A stretch of 64,000 bases of DNA. It comes from Lentzea albidocapillata. Lineage in GTDB: Bacteria; Actinomycetota; Actinomycetes; Mycobacteriales; Pseudonocardiaceae. The notes beneath the pieces are model-generated. The model had not been told where the DNA came from and did no database searches. It saw nothing but the letters and a program-made list of their open reading frames with translations. Location of the stretch: contig NZ_JOEA01000006.1 in NCBI RefSeq assembly GCF_000719115.1, positions 186,001-250,000 on the forward strand, given 5' to 3'. Below are positions 9,328 through 18,469 of the stretch, in pieces. The translations under genes and the position numbers were made by a program. Within the stretch, counting starts at the first letter, position 1, and every line of letters begins with the position of its first letter.

Positions 9328-10242
9328 ATGACGACTGTGGCGAACTTCGGCGGCATCAGTCACCACGCGGACCTCGGCGGGCCCGTGCACTGGGTCGACT
9401 TCGGCGGACCGGCGGACGGTCCGCGCATCGTGCTCGTGCACGGGCTCGGCGGCTCGCACCTCAACTGGGTGCTGCTGGCACCGTTGCTCGCGAGCAGGGC
9501 CCGCGTCACGGCCGTCGACCTTGCCGGACACGGCCTGACGAACCCCGAGGGGCGGCAGACCACGGTCCAGGCCAACACGCGGCTCCTGGGCCGGTTCCTG
9601 CGGGAGGTCGTGGGGGAGCCGGCGATCCTGGCCGGCAACTCGATGGGCGGGCTGATCTCGCTCTTCCAGAGCGCCTACGACCCCGAGCTGGTCAGGGGCC
9701 TGGTGCTGGTCGACCCCGCGCTGCCGATGGTGTTCGGGACCCGGCCGGACCCGACGATGCTCAGCACGTTCTTCCTGTACTCGGTGCCGGGCCTGGGGGA
9801 GCGGTTCCTGGCCAGGTCGAGGACTGTTCCCGCGCGCCGGCAGGTCGAACGTCTGCTGGAGCTGGTCTGCGCGGACCCGTCGGGCATCCCCGAGGAGCTC
9901 AAGCAGGCCAGCGAGCACCTGATCGGCGAGCGCGCCAAGGTCGAGGGCCTGGACAAGGCGTTCCTCGCGGCCGCGCGCAGCGTCGTCTTCACGACGTCGA
10001 AGCGCGGCGCCTACTACGCGGCGATGGCCAAGGTCCGGGTGCCGGTGTTCCTGATGAGCGGCGACCGCGACCGGCTGGTCAACGTCGCCGCCGCACGGTC
10101 CGTGGCGCGCCGGTTCCCGCACTGGCGCTACGACGAGTACGCGAACGTCGGTCACGTGCCCCAGATGGAGATCCCCGAGGTCGTGTCGGAGCGGGTCCTG
10201 GACTGGATGGACGCCAACCGCCTGAGCACGTCCGCGAGCTGA
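9328..10242 (+). CDS. alpha/beta hydrolase
   Basis: Alpha/beta hydrolase of 304 residues. The oxyanion HG motif is in VHGLGG (38-42), the nucleophile elbow is GNSMGG (Ser105), the acid is in MSGDRDRL near residue 245, and the catalytic His is in VGHVP near 275. The triad is complete. There is no signal peptide. It stands beside acyltransferase and lipase genes, which suggests ester or lipid substrates. The 3-prime 91 bases overlap a convergent small gene. Confidence 0.85.
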   Translation: MTTVANFGGISHHADLGGPVHWVDFGGPADGPRIVLVHGLGGSHLNWVLLAPLLASRARVTAVDLAGHGLTNPEGRQTTVQANTRLLGRFLREVVGEPAILAGNSMGGLISLFQSAYDPELVRGLVLVDPALPMVFGTRPDPTMLSTFFLYSVPGLGERFLARSRTVPARRQVERLLELVCADPSGIPEELKQASEHLIGERAKVEGLDKAFLAAARSVVFTTSKRGAYYAAMAKVRVPVFLMSGDRDRLVNVAAARSVARRFPHWRYDEYANVGHVPQMEIPEVVSERVLDWMDANRLSTSAS

Positions 10243-10658
10243 CCCAGGGTGAGCCGCTCCCGCAGCACGGGGGCGGCGCCGGTCAGGACGAAGTGGTCGT
10301 CGCACTGCTCGACGCCCGTCAGTTCGATGCCGCGCGGCAGTTCCGGCACCGCGAACACGCGCGCCGGCAACCATTTGTGCAGCCGCACGTGCAGTTCCGT
10401 GCCGACCAGCCGGACGGTCAACGGCATCCAGCTGACCGGTTGTAGTTCCGGAATGTCCGCGAAGTCCACTTCCACGCGGAACTCGACCGGCGAGGCCACC
10501 AGGACCGCGGGCGGGTTCACGTGCACGTCGTGACAGACGACGGTCGCGCGGCGAGCACGCCAGCGCGACCACCGCACGTCCTCCAGTTCGACGCGGACGT
10601 CGTCGAGCTGGCCGAGAGCCAGTCCCAGGGCGCCCAGCCGTGCGTCGAGTCCCACCAC
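10152..10658 (-). CDS. small protein resembling DUF2993/LmeA family
   Basis: Predicted 168-residue protein. Alternating beta-strand-like segments (VELEDVRWSRW, VEFRVEVDFADIP, GIELTGVEQCDDHFVLTG) resemble the DUF2993/LmeA fold found in mycolate-type actinomycetes, but the match is by eye. The coding frame is open further upstream with plausible sequence, so the start is uncertain. It follows the WS/DGAT gene by 47 bases on the same strand, so they may form an operon. Its last 91 bases are antisense to the end of the alpha/beta hydrolase gene. Confidence 0.5.
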   Translation of the reverse strand: MVGLDARLGALGLALGQLDDVRVELEDVRWSRWRARRATVVCHDVHVNPPAVLVASPVEFRVEVDFADIPELQPVSWMPLTVRLVGTELHVRLHKWLPARVFAVPELPRGIELTGVEQCDDHFVLTGAAPVLRERLTLGQLADVLRRLASIQSRTRSDTTSGISIWGT

Positions 10659-10705
10659 GGTCAGGCTCAGGTCGTGCGCGCCTGCCTGGACCGTCAGGTC
10701 GTGTC

Positions 10706-12103
10706 TCAGACCGTCCTCTCCGCCGCCTCGGCGGCCAGCGCCACCATCTCGTCGAAGCCCGCGCGGATGCCGTCCGCGAGCAGCTGGACGTCCGGCACGC
10801 CGTCGAAGTCGGCGTTGATGCCGAAGGTGAACCTGTCGAGGTAGGAGAAGATGCCGACGGTGATCCGGATCGTCGAGGCGATCGGCACGTACGGGAACAT
10901 CTCGACCAGCGGGCGGCCGAGCATGTAGAGCGGGATGCGCGGGCCGGGCACGTTGGTGGTGACGGTTTGCAGGATCTGCTGCGGGAACCGCATCGCGGTC
11001 CGCGAACCCAGCGCCATCAGCGTCGGCGCGGCGAAGTTCGACAGGTTCGTGAGGACGTCGGCACCGGCGGCCTGGCGCGAGCTCTTCAGGTCGTCCATCT
11101 GCGCGCGGATCGACGCGAGGCGCTTCACCGGGTCGGCCTCGCCCACGGGCAGGTTCACGAGCACGGCGCTGACGCGGTTGTTCAGCTCGTTGTGCTGATC
11201 GGCCTTGCGCATCGACACCGGAACCATGGTCCGCACGACCATGCCCTCGGTCAGTTCGCCGCGCTTCTCCAGCAGATCCCGGAAACCACGCGTGATCGCC
11301 GCCAGGATGACGTCGTTGACGGTGCCACCCGCCGCGGTGCGGATCTGTTTGATCTCAGCCAGGTTCGCGCGCGCCCACACCCAGCGGCGGTGTGGCCCGA
11401 TAGGACCGTTCAGGGACGTCGCCGCACGCGTGGCCAAACGCCGTGCCGTAGCAGGAAGAGAACCGAGAACGGACTTGCCGAAGTCCACGATCTCGCTGAA
11501 GGAACGCACGTTCCGCGCGACGGCGGGCAACGCGGACAGGTGCTGCACCGGCGTCACGATGGCGTCACGCACGCCGTCGACGACCAGGTCGAGCGTGGAG
11601 GGCTGCGGCTGCGGCTTCCACTCCTTCGGCTCCGGCAGCACACTCTCCTGCCTGAAGTCCAGGATGAGCTGCAGCATGTCCGAACCGGACACTCCGTCGA
11701 TCATGCAGTGGTGGACCTTGGAGATGATCGCCCAGCGGCCGCCTTCGAGGCCCTCGACCAGCCAGGCCTCCCACATCGGCTTGGAGTCGTCGAGCTTCTG
11801 CGCGAAGATCCGGCCCGCGAGGTTGCGCAGCTGGTCCTCCCCGCCCGGCGACGGCACCGCGGTGTGGCGCACGTGGTAGAGGATGTTGAAGTGGTCGTCG
11901 TCGACCCAGACCGGACGCCCGACGTGGAACGGCAGCGCCTTCACCTTCTGCCGGTAGCGCGGAACCTGGTCCATGCGCGCCAGGAAGAGGCGGATCACGT
12001 CTCCGTAGGACGGGGCCGGCCCGTCGAAAACCAGGACGGAACCGACGTGCATGGGCACGTTCTCGTCCTCGATGAAGTAGAAGCTGGCGTCCAGAGAGCT
12101 CAT
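10706..12103 (-). CDS. wax ester synthase/diacylglycerol acyltransferase (WS/DGAT)
   Basis: Acyl-CoA-dependent acyltransferase of 465 residues. The family active-site motif HHxxxDG is present as HHCMIDG at 131-137, and the N-terminus MSSLDASFYFIEDE is typical. The enzyme esterifies diacylglycerol or fatty alcohols to storage lipid at the inner membrane face. A GTG six bases upstream (12109) is an alternative start. It is divergent from a lipase-like gene at 12325 across about 220 bases, which pairs storage-lipid synthesis with possible hydrolysis. Confidence 0.92.
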   Translation of the reverse strand: MSSLDASFYFIEDENVPMHVGSVLVFDGPAPSYGDVIRLFLARMDQVPRYRQKVKALPFHVGRPVWVDDDHFNILYHVRHTAVPSPGGEDQLRNLAGRIFAQKLDDSKPMWEAWLVEGLEGGRWAIISKVHHCMIDGVSGSDMLQLILDFRQESVLPEPKEWKPQPQPSTLDLVVDGVRDAIVTPVQHLSALPAVARNVRSFSEIVDFGKSVLGSLPATARRLATRAATSLNGPIGPHRRWVWARANLAEIKQIRTAAGGTVNDVILAAITRGFRDLLEKRGELTEGMVVRTMVPVSMRKADQHNELNNRVSAVLVNLPVGEADPVKRLASIRAQMDDLKSSRQAAGADVLTNLSNFAAPTLMALGSRTAMRFPQQILQTVTTNVPGPRIPLYMLGRPLVEMFPYVPIASTIRITVGIFSYLDRFTFGINADFDGVPDVQLLADGIRAGFDEMVALAAEAAERTV

Positions 12104-12324
12104 CCGATCCACTCGAAAAAGAGTAGAGGAACCGAGCGTCTCAATCGACGTCCATGCAGGTGAGAGGCACTGCACAGCTGTGAGGTTGCCAACGTGTTAC
12201 CTGTAGGTGGCGAATCGAGACTCGAAAGTACTGGCGAAAAGATCGTTCACGAAACATCATGGACTCACTGGGCAACGCTGCCCAGGGCGCCGGCTCGGGG
12301 TTGTCGACGTGTGGGGAGGCTCCT

Positions 12325-13143
12325 ATGTCTGCCGTACCTTCGGACGAAGTCTTCGAAGTGCCTGCCGCTTCGCCCCTTCACCTCGTCAGAGGCTCCGCGC
12401 CCGGTTTGTTCTGGTACCTCACCGAGCCCACCCGCTGCGCGCTCGACGTCAGCGAGTTCGTGGCCACCCGCTCGATGTTGCGCGGCGCGCCGTCGGGTGA
12501 CGGCCATCCGGTGCTCGTCTTTCCCGGCCTCGGAGCCGCCGACTCGTCCACGGTGATGCTGCGCCGTTTCCTGTCCGGTCTGGGCTATCAGGTGAACCCG
12601 TGGGGCCTGGGCCGCAACATCGGGCCCACGCGCAAGGCAGTGGACGGCATGCACGCCTTGGTGAAAAAGGTTTCCGACGCCCATGGCGGGCCGATCTCCA
12701 TCGTCGGCTGGTCGCTGGGCGGGATCTTCGCGCGCGAGATGGCACGCGACCACCCGCACCGCGTCCGCCAGGTGATCACGATGGGTTCGCCGTACAACAT
12801 GAGCGATCCCGTGCAGTCACGGGCGATGCCCGCTTTCGCGTTGTTCTCCCGGCTGCACATCCCGAAGGACGAGTTCCCGCCGCTGGAGTCGACGCGGCCG
12901 CCGATCCCGGTGCCCGCCACGTCGATCTACTCCAGGACGGACGGCATCGTCTCGTGGGAGTCGTGCGTCGAGGAACCGGGGCCGCGCAAGGAGAACGTCC
13001 AGGTGTCGTCCTCACACCTGGGATATGGCTTCAACTCGAGCGTGCTGTGGGTCGTCGCGGATCGGCTGGCACAGGCGGAGGGCACGTGGGCGCCCTTCGC
13101 CGCGCCACCGGGGATGGCCCGCCTCTACCCGCGCGCGGCCTAG
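12325..13143 (+). CDS. alpha/beta hydrolase, triacylglycerol lipase-like
   Basis: Hydrolase of 272 residues from an ATG preceded by GGGGAGG. The nucleophile motif is GWSLGG (Ser130), and an HPVLVFPGLG strand-turn precedes it by about 60 residues. No signal peptide is seen. The layout resembles lipases that act after a short N-terminal domain. Its divergent neighbour is WS/DGAT, which suggests a role in neutral-lipid turnover (inference). An in-frame ATG at 12259 lacks a ribosome site and is less likely. Confidence 0.8.
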   Translation: MSAVPSDEVFEVPAASPLHLVRGSAPGLFWYLTEPTRCALDVSEFVATRSMLRGAPSGDGHPVLVFPGLGAADSSTVMLRRFLSGLGYQVNPWGLGRNIGPTRKAVDGMHALVKKVSDAHGGPISIVGWSLGGIFAREMARDHPHRVRQVITMGSPYNMSDPVQSRAMPAFALFSRLHIPKDEFPPLESTRPPIPVPATSIYSRTDGIVSWESCVEEPGPRKENVQVSSSHLGYGFNSSVLWVVADRLAQAEGTWAPFAAPPGMARLYPRAA

Positions 13144-13164
13144 AACCCTTTACCGCACCCGGAA

Positions 13165-13198
13165 AGCGGGTGGAATCGGCAACCCGATCCCACCCGCT
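13165..13198. terminator. terminator hairpin
   Basis: Arms 13165-13179 and 13183-13198 are complementary at nearly all positions with a 3-base loop. It lies between two convergent genes. No clear T-run follows on the plus strand. Confidence 0.65.
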
Positions 13199-13227
13199 CA
13201 GCGGATGATCGCCCTACCGGGCTTCGG

Positions 13228-14502
13228 TCAGTCGTCCTCCCCCTCGTTCAGGTCCGTGGCCATCGCGTCGGCGTCGCCGCCGTTGCCGCCGTGGCCGGTG
13301 TCGCCACCGTTGGTGCTGCTGTTGTTGGTCGCGTTGCCGGTGTCGCCTGTAGACGTGTCGCCGGAGTCGCCGGAATCGGTGCTGGTAAGGCAAATGGAGT
13401 GGGCGCACATCACCCATGCGGAGTTGTGGCCGGTGTTGCCGGAGTCGCCCGAGTCGCCGCTGTCGCCGGTCGTGGCGGTGTTGACACTGACGGCGTCGCC
13501 GCCCGCACCGGAAGATCCGCCGTTGCCGGCGGTGGCGGCAGCCGTGGCTTCGCTGTCACCGTGCGCGGCGTTCTCGTCGTCATCCCACTCGACTGCGGTG
13601 GAGGTTCCTGCTGCTGCGTCGGCGTCGCCACCGTTGCCGCCGTGGCCGGTGTCGCCACCGTTGGTGCTGCTGTTGTTGGCGGCGTTGCCGGTGTCGCCTG
13701 TGGACGTGTCGCCGGAGTCGCCGGAGTCCGTGCCGACCTCGCAGTCGGAGTGGACGCACATCACCCATGCGGAGTTGTGGCCCGTGTCGCCGGAGTCGCC
13801 CGAGTCGCCGCTGTCGCCGGAGGTGGCGGTGTTGCTGCTGACGGCGTCACCGCCGTCGCCGGAATCCCCGCCGTGCCCGGCCGTGGCAGAGGCCGTGGCC
13901 TCGTTGTCGCCGTGGTGCGTCGAGTCGCCGTGGTGCGTCGAGTCGCCGTGGTGCGTCGAGTCGTCGCCGTGGGTGGAGTCCTCGCTGTGGGCCGAGCTGT
14001 TGTCCTCGTCCCCGTGTTCGCCGTCCTCGTCCCAGATGGTCGCGACCGCGTTCTCCGCGTCGGCGTCGGCGTCGCCACCATTGCCGCCGTGGCCGGTGTC
14101 GCCACCGTTGGTGCTGCTGTTGTTGGCGGCGTTGCCGGTGTCGCCTGTGGACGTGTCACCGGAGTCGCCGGAGTCCGCGTCGGCCTCGCAGTGGGAGTGG
14201 ACGCACATCACCCATGCGGAGTTGTGGCCGGTGTCGCCGGAATCTCCGGAGTCGCCGGAGTCGCCCGTCGTGGCGGTGTTGGCGCTGCCGGCATCGCCAC
14301 CGTCGCCGGAATGCCCGCCGTGTCCGGCCGCGGCGTAGGCCGCGGCCTGATGACTGAACCACTCCCAGGCCATCTGATGTTCAGTGCCGCCCATCCCGAA
14401 GGGGTGGAACGCACTGGTGTTCGCGCTGGCGGTCGGCCCCGCCAGCACGAGGCCAGTGGCCACGGCTGCGGCCAGGAGGCCGGTTTTGACGTTCTTGCGC
14501 AT
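13228..14502 (-). CDS. secreted acidic GDSGD-repeat protein
   Basis: Predicted secreted protein of 424 residues, start chosen by GGAAGGA nine bases before ATG. A signal peptide spans about residues 1-27 (cleavage after ASA). Three near-identical units of about 88 residues follow (roughly 58-146, 208-296, 326-413). Each contains NTAT followed by GDSGDSGD, then HNSAWVMC and a second Cys (100/105, 249/254, 366/371), and ends with a GNA/NNSSTNGGDTGHGG block. A His-rich HGD run lies between units 1 and 2 (177-199). The composition is almost entirely Gly, Asp, Ser, Thr and Asn with few hydrophobics. No family is recognised. Possible roles, all inferred: metal or calcium binding, surface adhesion, or cell-wall coating. 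Confidence 0.85.
   Translation of the reverse strand: MRKNVKTGLLAAAVATGLVLAGPTASANTSAFHPFGMGGTEHQMAWEWFSHQAAAYAAAGHGGHSGDGGDAGSANTATTGDSGDSGDSGDTGHNSAWVMCVHSHCEADADSGDSGDTSTGDTGNAANNSSTNGGDTGHGGNGGDADADAENAVATIWDEDGEHGDEDNSSAHSEDSTHGDDSTHHGDSTHHGDSTHHGDNEATASATAGHGGDSGDGGDAVSSNTATSGDSGDSGDSGDTGHNSAWVMCVHSDCEVGTDSGDSGDTSTGDTGNAANNSSTNGGDTGHGGNGGDADAAAGTSTAVEWDDDENAAHGDSEATAAATAGNGGSSGAGGDAVSVNTATTGDSGDSGDSGNTGHNSAWVMCAHSICLTSTDSGDSGDTSTGDTGNATNNSSTNGGDTGHGGNGGDADAMATDLNEGEDD
13264..14331 (-). repeat. three tandem coding repeats (13264-13527, 13615-13881, 14065-14331)
   Basis: Nucleotide conservation between the units is high, including long identical blocks around the NNSSTNGGDTGHGG and SAWVM codons. 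Offsets between equivalent Cys codons are 351 and 447 bases. Conservation at the DNA level suggests recent duplication or gene conversion. Confidence 0.85.
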
Positions 14503-14935
14503 GTTCTTCCTTCCTTGACGACAACTTCTCTCGAACGTGGACTCACGTCGGCGGCCGGAGGCGCTGCCGTGGGCCACGCCCATCCGAGGCGGACTGTCGT
14601 GGTGGATGCCCTGCCGTCTCGTTCCTCCACGGGCCGGAGTACGCCGGCATCCGGGCCGCGGGGTTGACGTTCGAGCTGGGGAACAGGACTTGCCGCCTAC
14701 GTCGCGCCGGCGTTCCGGACCCAAGCACCTCCCTCAGCGGAACGCCCTCGTTGCGCCGTTTGGAGTAGCCGGAGTCGGCGGCGAAAAACCTGCCGGACGT
14801 CTGCTAGCTGATCGGGCGACATCCGGTGCGTCTGCGCCGATGCCGGCGGCCACCTGACGGGGGAAGCACACCTCGGACAGGGGATGCGCAAACGGATGAC
14901 CCGTCACCGGCAGGTACCGGGGCCCCGCCACAGCG
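14503..14935 (-). other. 430-base leader region without a convincing gene
   Basis: No supported coding region on either strand. On the minus strand this is the leader of the GDSGD-repeat gene. It is GC-rich with several local dyads. One stretch near 14800-14820 reads CGATCAGCTAGCAGACGTC, loosely like the 3-prime half of c-di-AMP (ydaO-type) riboswitches, which often precede secreted wall proteins in actinobacteria. The match is poor and unverified. Confidence 0.3.
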
Positions 14936-15904
14936 CTAGCTGTAGATGGTGACCGTCAGGCGGGGGTTGGAGCGAAAATCCGTCGACTCGTAGGCAACGC
15001 GCGCGAGTGGCATCGAGCCGGCCGCCGCGGTCAGCGTCGTCTCGATCTCGTTGCGCTCGTCCTCGGTCAGGTACGCCCAGAACGAGCTGTGCCAGATCAC
15101 CGTGTACGTGCCGCGGTCGTCAGGTGGCACGAGGTTCTCCCGCAGCCACCGCCCGGCGGGGGAGCGCGCGACCTTCACGCCGACCTTGGTGGCGAGCTCG
15201 ACGGCGTCGTCGAGGTCCCACCGCAGCGCGTCGTGCTCCGGCGGGATGAACGAGTGCAGGATCATCGCGTGCTTGGGGTCGGCGGGGTCGCGCGGCTGCA
15301 GGTCGCAGCCGGCCCTGCCGACGATCTCGAGGTTCGGCGGCTGCGGCCCGACGGCGGCCAGGCGCACCGGCGAGTCCTTGTCGCCCCATTCCCAGCCGAG
15401 GCCGAACCAGCGGTAGTGGTCGAGGATCAGGTTGAGTCCCGCGCAGGCGCCGAGTTCGAGCAGCCGGACCTTCGGTGCGCCGATCATCGTGAGGCCCCGC
15501 AGCAGGAACGCGGCCGTCTTCGGCTGGTGCTGCTGCACCGTCCGGTCGAGCGCCGCGAGGATCTCGCCCGCGTTCTCCACGATCGCGCGTCGTGCCGCCA
15601 GCCATGCCAGCAGCGCCGTCGAGTCGGACTCGCCGGCCATCGCGGCCGCGTGTGCGCTGGCGAACCGCTGGCTGAGCTCCGGGGCCTTCCCCGACAGCAT
15701 CAGCAGCCGCACGCCCGCGAGCGCCTGGACGCCGAACAACGGGCTGTGCACGGCGCTGTGCGAACACAGCAGGTCCGCCACCGGCCCGCCCTTGTCGAGT
15801 TCGCTGGCGAGTTCGGAGAGGATGCGCGCGGACACCGGCGCGCTGGTGCGCAACCGCACCGAGAGCGTGCGCAGCGTGGAAGCACCGATGGCAGCCGCCG
15901 TCAC
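14936..15904 (-). CDS. DUF2332 family protein
   Basis: Protein of 322 residues from a GTG preceded by GGGGAGGA. It matches the DUF2332 family: an N-terminal helical half with CSHSAVHSPLFG-type sequence, and a central LLELGACAGLNL motif resembling the SAM-binding loop of Rossmann methyltransferases, followed by HSFIPP and WHSSFWAYL. No biochemical role is established for the family; a methyltransferase-like function is inference. It is divergent from the enoyl-CoA hydratase gene. Confidence 0.8.
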   Translation of the reverse strand: MTAAAIGASTLRTLSVRLRTSAPVSARILSELASELDKGGPVADLLCSHSAVHSPLFGVQALAGVRLLMLSGKAPELSQRFASAHAAAMAGESDSTALLAWLAARRAIVENAGEILAALDRTVQQHQPKTAAFLLRGLTMIGAPKVRLLELGACAGLNLILDHYRWFGLGWEWGDKDSPVRLAAVGPQPPNLEIVGRAGCDLQPRDPADPKHAMILHSFIPPEHDALRWDLDDAVELATKVGVKVARSPAGRWLRENLVPPDDRGTYTVIWHSSFWAYLTEDERNEIETTLTAAAGSMPLARVAYESTDFRSNPRLTVTIYS

Positions 15905-15997
15905 GTTTCCTCCCCTCTTCGGCACCGGACTTTACAAGGAGGTGAACGCATTGCTACCCATCCGATACCGCGCGTGCCGCAGGAGGCGGTGGGTATC

Positions 15998-16765
15998 GTG
16001 CGGCGGGTGAGCGAGTTCCTGGAGCTGTCCGCGGCCGGTCCGGTCGCCACGTTGACGATCAACCGCCCGGCCAAGCGCAACGCGATGTCGTACGACATGT
16101 GGTCCGCGCTCCCAGGACTCCTGGCTCAGGTTTCCGCAGATGAGGACGTGCGGGTGCTCGTGATCCGGGGCGGGGATCACTTCTCCGCCGGTGCCGACAT
16201 CGCCGAGTTCTCGACGCTGCGCCGGGGTGCCGAGGGCGCTGCCCATTACGGCGAAGCTGTCCACAACGGTGAACGTGCGATCGCACAACTGGACAAACCG
16301 ACGATCGCCGCGGTCTCCGGGTTCTGCGTCGGCGGCGGCTGTGAGATCGCCCTCGCCTGCGACATCCGGGTGGCGGCCGCGGACGCCCGCTTCGGCATCA
16401 CCCCGGCGAAACTCGGCATCGTCTACAACTTCACCTCCACCAAGGCGCTGGTGGACGCGGTGGGGCCGGCGTGGGCGAAGCAGATCCTGTTCTCGGCCGA
16501 CCTGATCGATGCCGCGACGGCCCTGCGGATCGGCCTCGTGAACGAGGTCGTCGAGTCGCTGGACGCCCGCGTGAAGGAGCTTTCCGAGCAGATCGCGGGC
16601 CGCGCGCAGGTCTCCGTGCGGGGCGCCAAGAAGATCATCAACTCGATCACGGACGGCGGCCGCGAGGACGACTTCGTGCGCGCGCTGTACGCGGAGGCCG
16701 CCTCCAGCGCCGACTACGCCGAGGGCGTGACGGCGTTCCTGGAGAAGCGGCCTCCGCGGTTTTGA
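15998..16765 (+). CDS. enoyl-CoA hydratase/isomerase
   Basis: Crotonase-fold enzyme of 255 residues. Oxyanion-hole segments are HFSAGADIAEF and GFCVGGGCEIALACD. GTG 15998 is chosen because AGGAGG lies 11 bases upstream; a GTG three codons later is possible. The family hydrates or isomerises enoyl-CoA in fatty acid or aromatic catabolism; this member is not assignable to one pathway. A long open frame continues 5-prime through the antisense of the DUF2332 gene but is not coding. Confidence 0.88.
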   Translation: MRRVSEFLELSAAGPVATLTINRPAKRNAMSYDMWSALPGLLAQVSADEDVRVLVIRGGDHFSAGADIAEFSTLRRGAEGAAHYGEAVHNGERAIAQLDKPTIAAVSGFCVGGGCEIALACDIRVAAADARFGITPAKLGIVYNFTSTKALVDAVGPAWAKQILFSADLIDAATALRIGLVNEVVESLDARVKELSEQIAGRAQVSVRGAKKIINSITDGGREDDFVRALYAEAASSADYAEGVTAFLEKRPPRF

Positions 16766-16769
16766 CGTC

Positions 16770-17369
16770 CTAGAACACCTCGGCGGCGATCGTGGTGTCG
16801 GCGCCGTGGCCCGTGTGCACCACCGTGTCCCCAGGCAGCGTCAGCAGTTTCGCCCGGATCGATGCCTCGATCGTCGGCCGGTCCGAGAACGACCGGCCCG
16901 TCGCACCCGGCCCGCCCTGGAACAGCGTGTCGCCGGTGAACACCGCGCCCAGTGACGGCACGTAGAAGCACACGGCGCCAGGGGAGTGCCCTGGCGTGTG
17001 CAGCACGTGGATCTCCTCGCCGGCGACGGTGAGCACCTGGCCGTCTTCCAGCGACTGGTGCGGGATCACGCCGGTGTGCGTCAGGTTCCACACCACGTGG
17101 TCGGCCTGGTGCAACGCCATCGGCGCGCCCGTCGCGTGGGCCAGGTCCGGTGCTACGCGGACGTGGTCGTCGTGCGCGTGGGTCAGGAGGATCGCCACGA
17201 CACGACGGCCGTCGACGGCCTTCAGGATCGCGTCCACGTCGTGCGGCGCGTCGATGACGACGCACTCCGAGGAGTCGCCGACGACCCAGACGTTGTTGTC
17301 GACGTCGAAGGTCTCGCCGTCCAGCGAGAAGGTGCCGGAGGTGACCGTGTGGTCTACGCGCAGCGGCAT
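16770..17369 (-). CDS. MBL-fold hydrolase, probable S-formylmycothiol hydrolase
   Basis: Metallo-beta-lactamase-fold hydrolase of 199 residues. The zinc motif THAHDDH is at 63-69, with further ligands in HTPGHSPG and FTGDTLF. The start overlaps the stop of the mycothiol-dependent formaldehyde dehydrogenase by one base (TGATG at 17371-17367). The same pair occurs in mycobacteria, where the hydrolase is thought to release formate from S-formylmycothiol. The specific reaction is inferred from context. Confidence 0.82.
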   Translation of the reverse strand: MPLRVDHTVTSGTFSLDGETFDVDNNVWVVGDSSECVVIDAPHDVDAILKAVDGRRVVAILLTHAHDDHVRVAPDLAHATGAPMALHQADHVVWNLTHTGVIPHQSLEDGQVLTVAGEEIHVLHTPGHSPGAVCFYVPSLGAVFTGDTLFQGGPGATGRSFSDRPTIEASIRAKLLTLPGDTVVHTGHGADTTIAAEVF

Positions 17370-18457
17370 CAGAACACCACCACCGATCGCAGCACTTCGC
17401 CGTGGTGCATCTTCTCGAACGCGCCCTCGACGCCGTCCAGCGGGATCTCCTCGCTGACGAACGCGTCCAGGTCGAAGCGGCCCTGCTGGTACAGGTCCAC
17501 GAGCATCGGGAAGTCGCGCGTCGGCAGGCAGTCGCCGTACCACGAGGACTTGAGCGAGCCGCCGCGCGAGAAGAAGTCGATCAGCGGCATGTCGAGCCGC
17601 ATGTCCGGCGTCGGAACACCCACCAGGACAACGGTTCCGGCGAGGTCGCGGGCGTAGAACGCCTGCTTCCACGTCTCCGGGCGGCCGACCGCGTCGATCA
17701 CGACGTCCGCGCCGAACGAGTCCGTCAGGTCCTGGATCGCCGTGACGACGTCGTCGACCTCGCGGGCGTTGATGGTGTGCGTGGCGCCGAAACCCTTGGC
17801 CCACTCCAGCTTCCGCGGGTCCGTGTCGACGGCGATGATCTTCGCGGCACCGGCGAGGCGGGCGCCCGCGATGGCGCCGTCACCGACACCGCCGCAGCCG
17901 ATCACGGCCACCGAGTCGCCGCGGCCGACGCCACCGGTGTTCATCGCGGCACCGACGCCGGCCATGACACCGCAGCCCAGCAGACCCACGGCCGCGGCAC
18001 GGGCGGACGGGTCGACCTTCGTGCACTGTCCGGAGTGGACGAGCGTCTTCTCTGCGAACGCGCCGATGCCCAGCGCGGGCGAGAGCTTGGTGCCGTCCAC
18101 CAAAGTCATCGGCTGCGACGCGTTGAACGTCGAGAAGCAGTACCAGGGCTTGCCTCGGCGGCACGCGCGGCACGTGCCGCAGACCGCGCGCCAGTTCAGC
18201 ACGACGAAGTCGCCGGGCTCCAGGTCCGTGACGCCGGAACCGACCGACTCCACGACACCCGCGGCCTCGTGACCCAGCAGGAACGGGAAGTCGTCGTTGA
18301 TGCCGCCCTCGCGGTAGTGCAGGTCGGTGTGGCAGACACCGCACGCCTGGATCTTCACCACTGCCTCGCCGGGACCGGGATCGGGGACCAGCACCGAGGT
18401 CAGCTCGACCGGTTGTCCCTTGCCCCGGGCGACGATGCCCTTGACCTCTTGCGCCAC
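17369..18457 (-). CDS. mscR: S-(hydroxymethyl)mycothiol dehydrogenase
   Basis: Zinc-dependent medium-chain dehydrogenase of 362 residues. Catalytic zinc ligands are C42 in CGVCHTD and H63/E64 in GHE; the structural zinc is held by C93, C96, C99 and C107. The NAD-binding motif is CGGVGDG near residue 195. Sequence and length fit the mycothiol-dependent formaldehyde dehydrogenase, which oxidises the formaldehyde-mycothiol adduct to S-formylmycothiol. It is followed directly by the MBL hydrolase and preceded by a VOC protein 12 bases upstream, so this is a detoxification operon. Confidence 0.92.
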   Translation of the reverse strand: MAQEVKGIVARGKGQPVELTSVLVPDPGPGEAVVKIQACGVCHTDLHYREGGINDDFPFLLGHEAAGVVESVGSGVTDLEPGDFVVLNWRAVCGTCRACRRGKPWYCFSTFNASQPMTLVDGTKLSPALGIGAFAEKTLVHSGQCTKVDPSARAAAVGLLGCGVMAGVGAAMNTGGVGRGDSVAVIGCGGVGDGAIAGARLAGAAKIIAVDTDPRKLEWAKGFGATHTINAREVDDVVTAIQDLTDSFGADVVIDAVGRPETWKQAFYARDLAGTVVLVGVPTPDMRLDMPLIDFFSRGGSLKSSWYGDCLPTRDFPMLVDLYQQGRFDLDAFVSEEIPLDGVEGAFEKMHHGEVLRSVVVF

Positions 18458-18469
18458 TGCGACTCCGTC

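Noticed and set aside
13264..14331. Repeat array considered as CRISPR
   Set aside because: Only three long units of about 265 bases, all in frame and coding. No short repeats with unique spacers.
13025..14667. Long plus-strand open frames opposite the GDSGD-repeat gene
   Set aside because: They mirror the repetitive codons of the minus-strand gene, which has a signal peptide and a good ribosome site. Their own translations are Ser/Pro/Val low complexity without domain.
15089..15997. N-terminal extension of the enoyl-CoA hydratase by 300 residues
   Set aside because: It is antisense to the DUF2332 gene and lacks any crotonase sequence. AGGAGG marks the real start.
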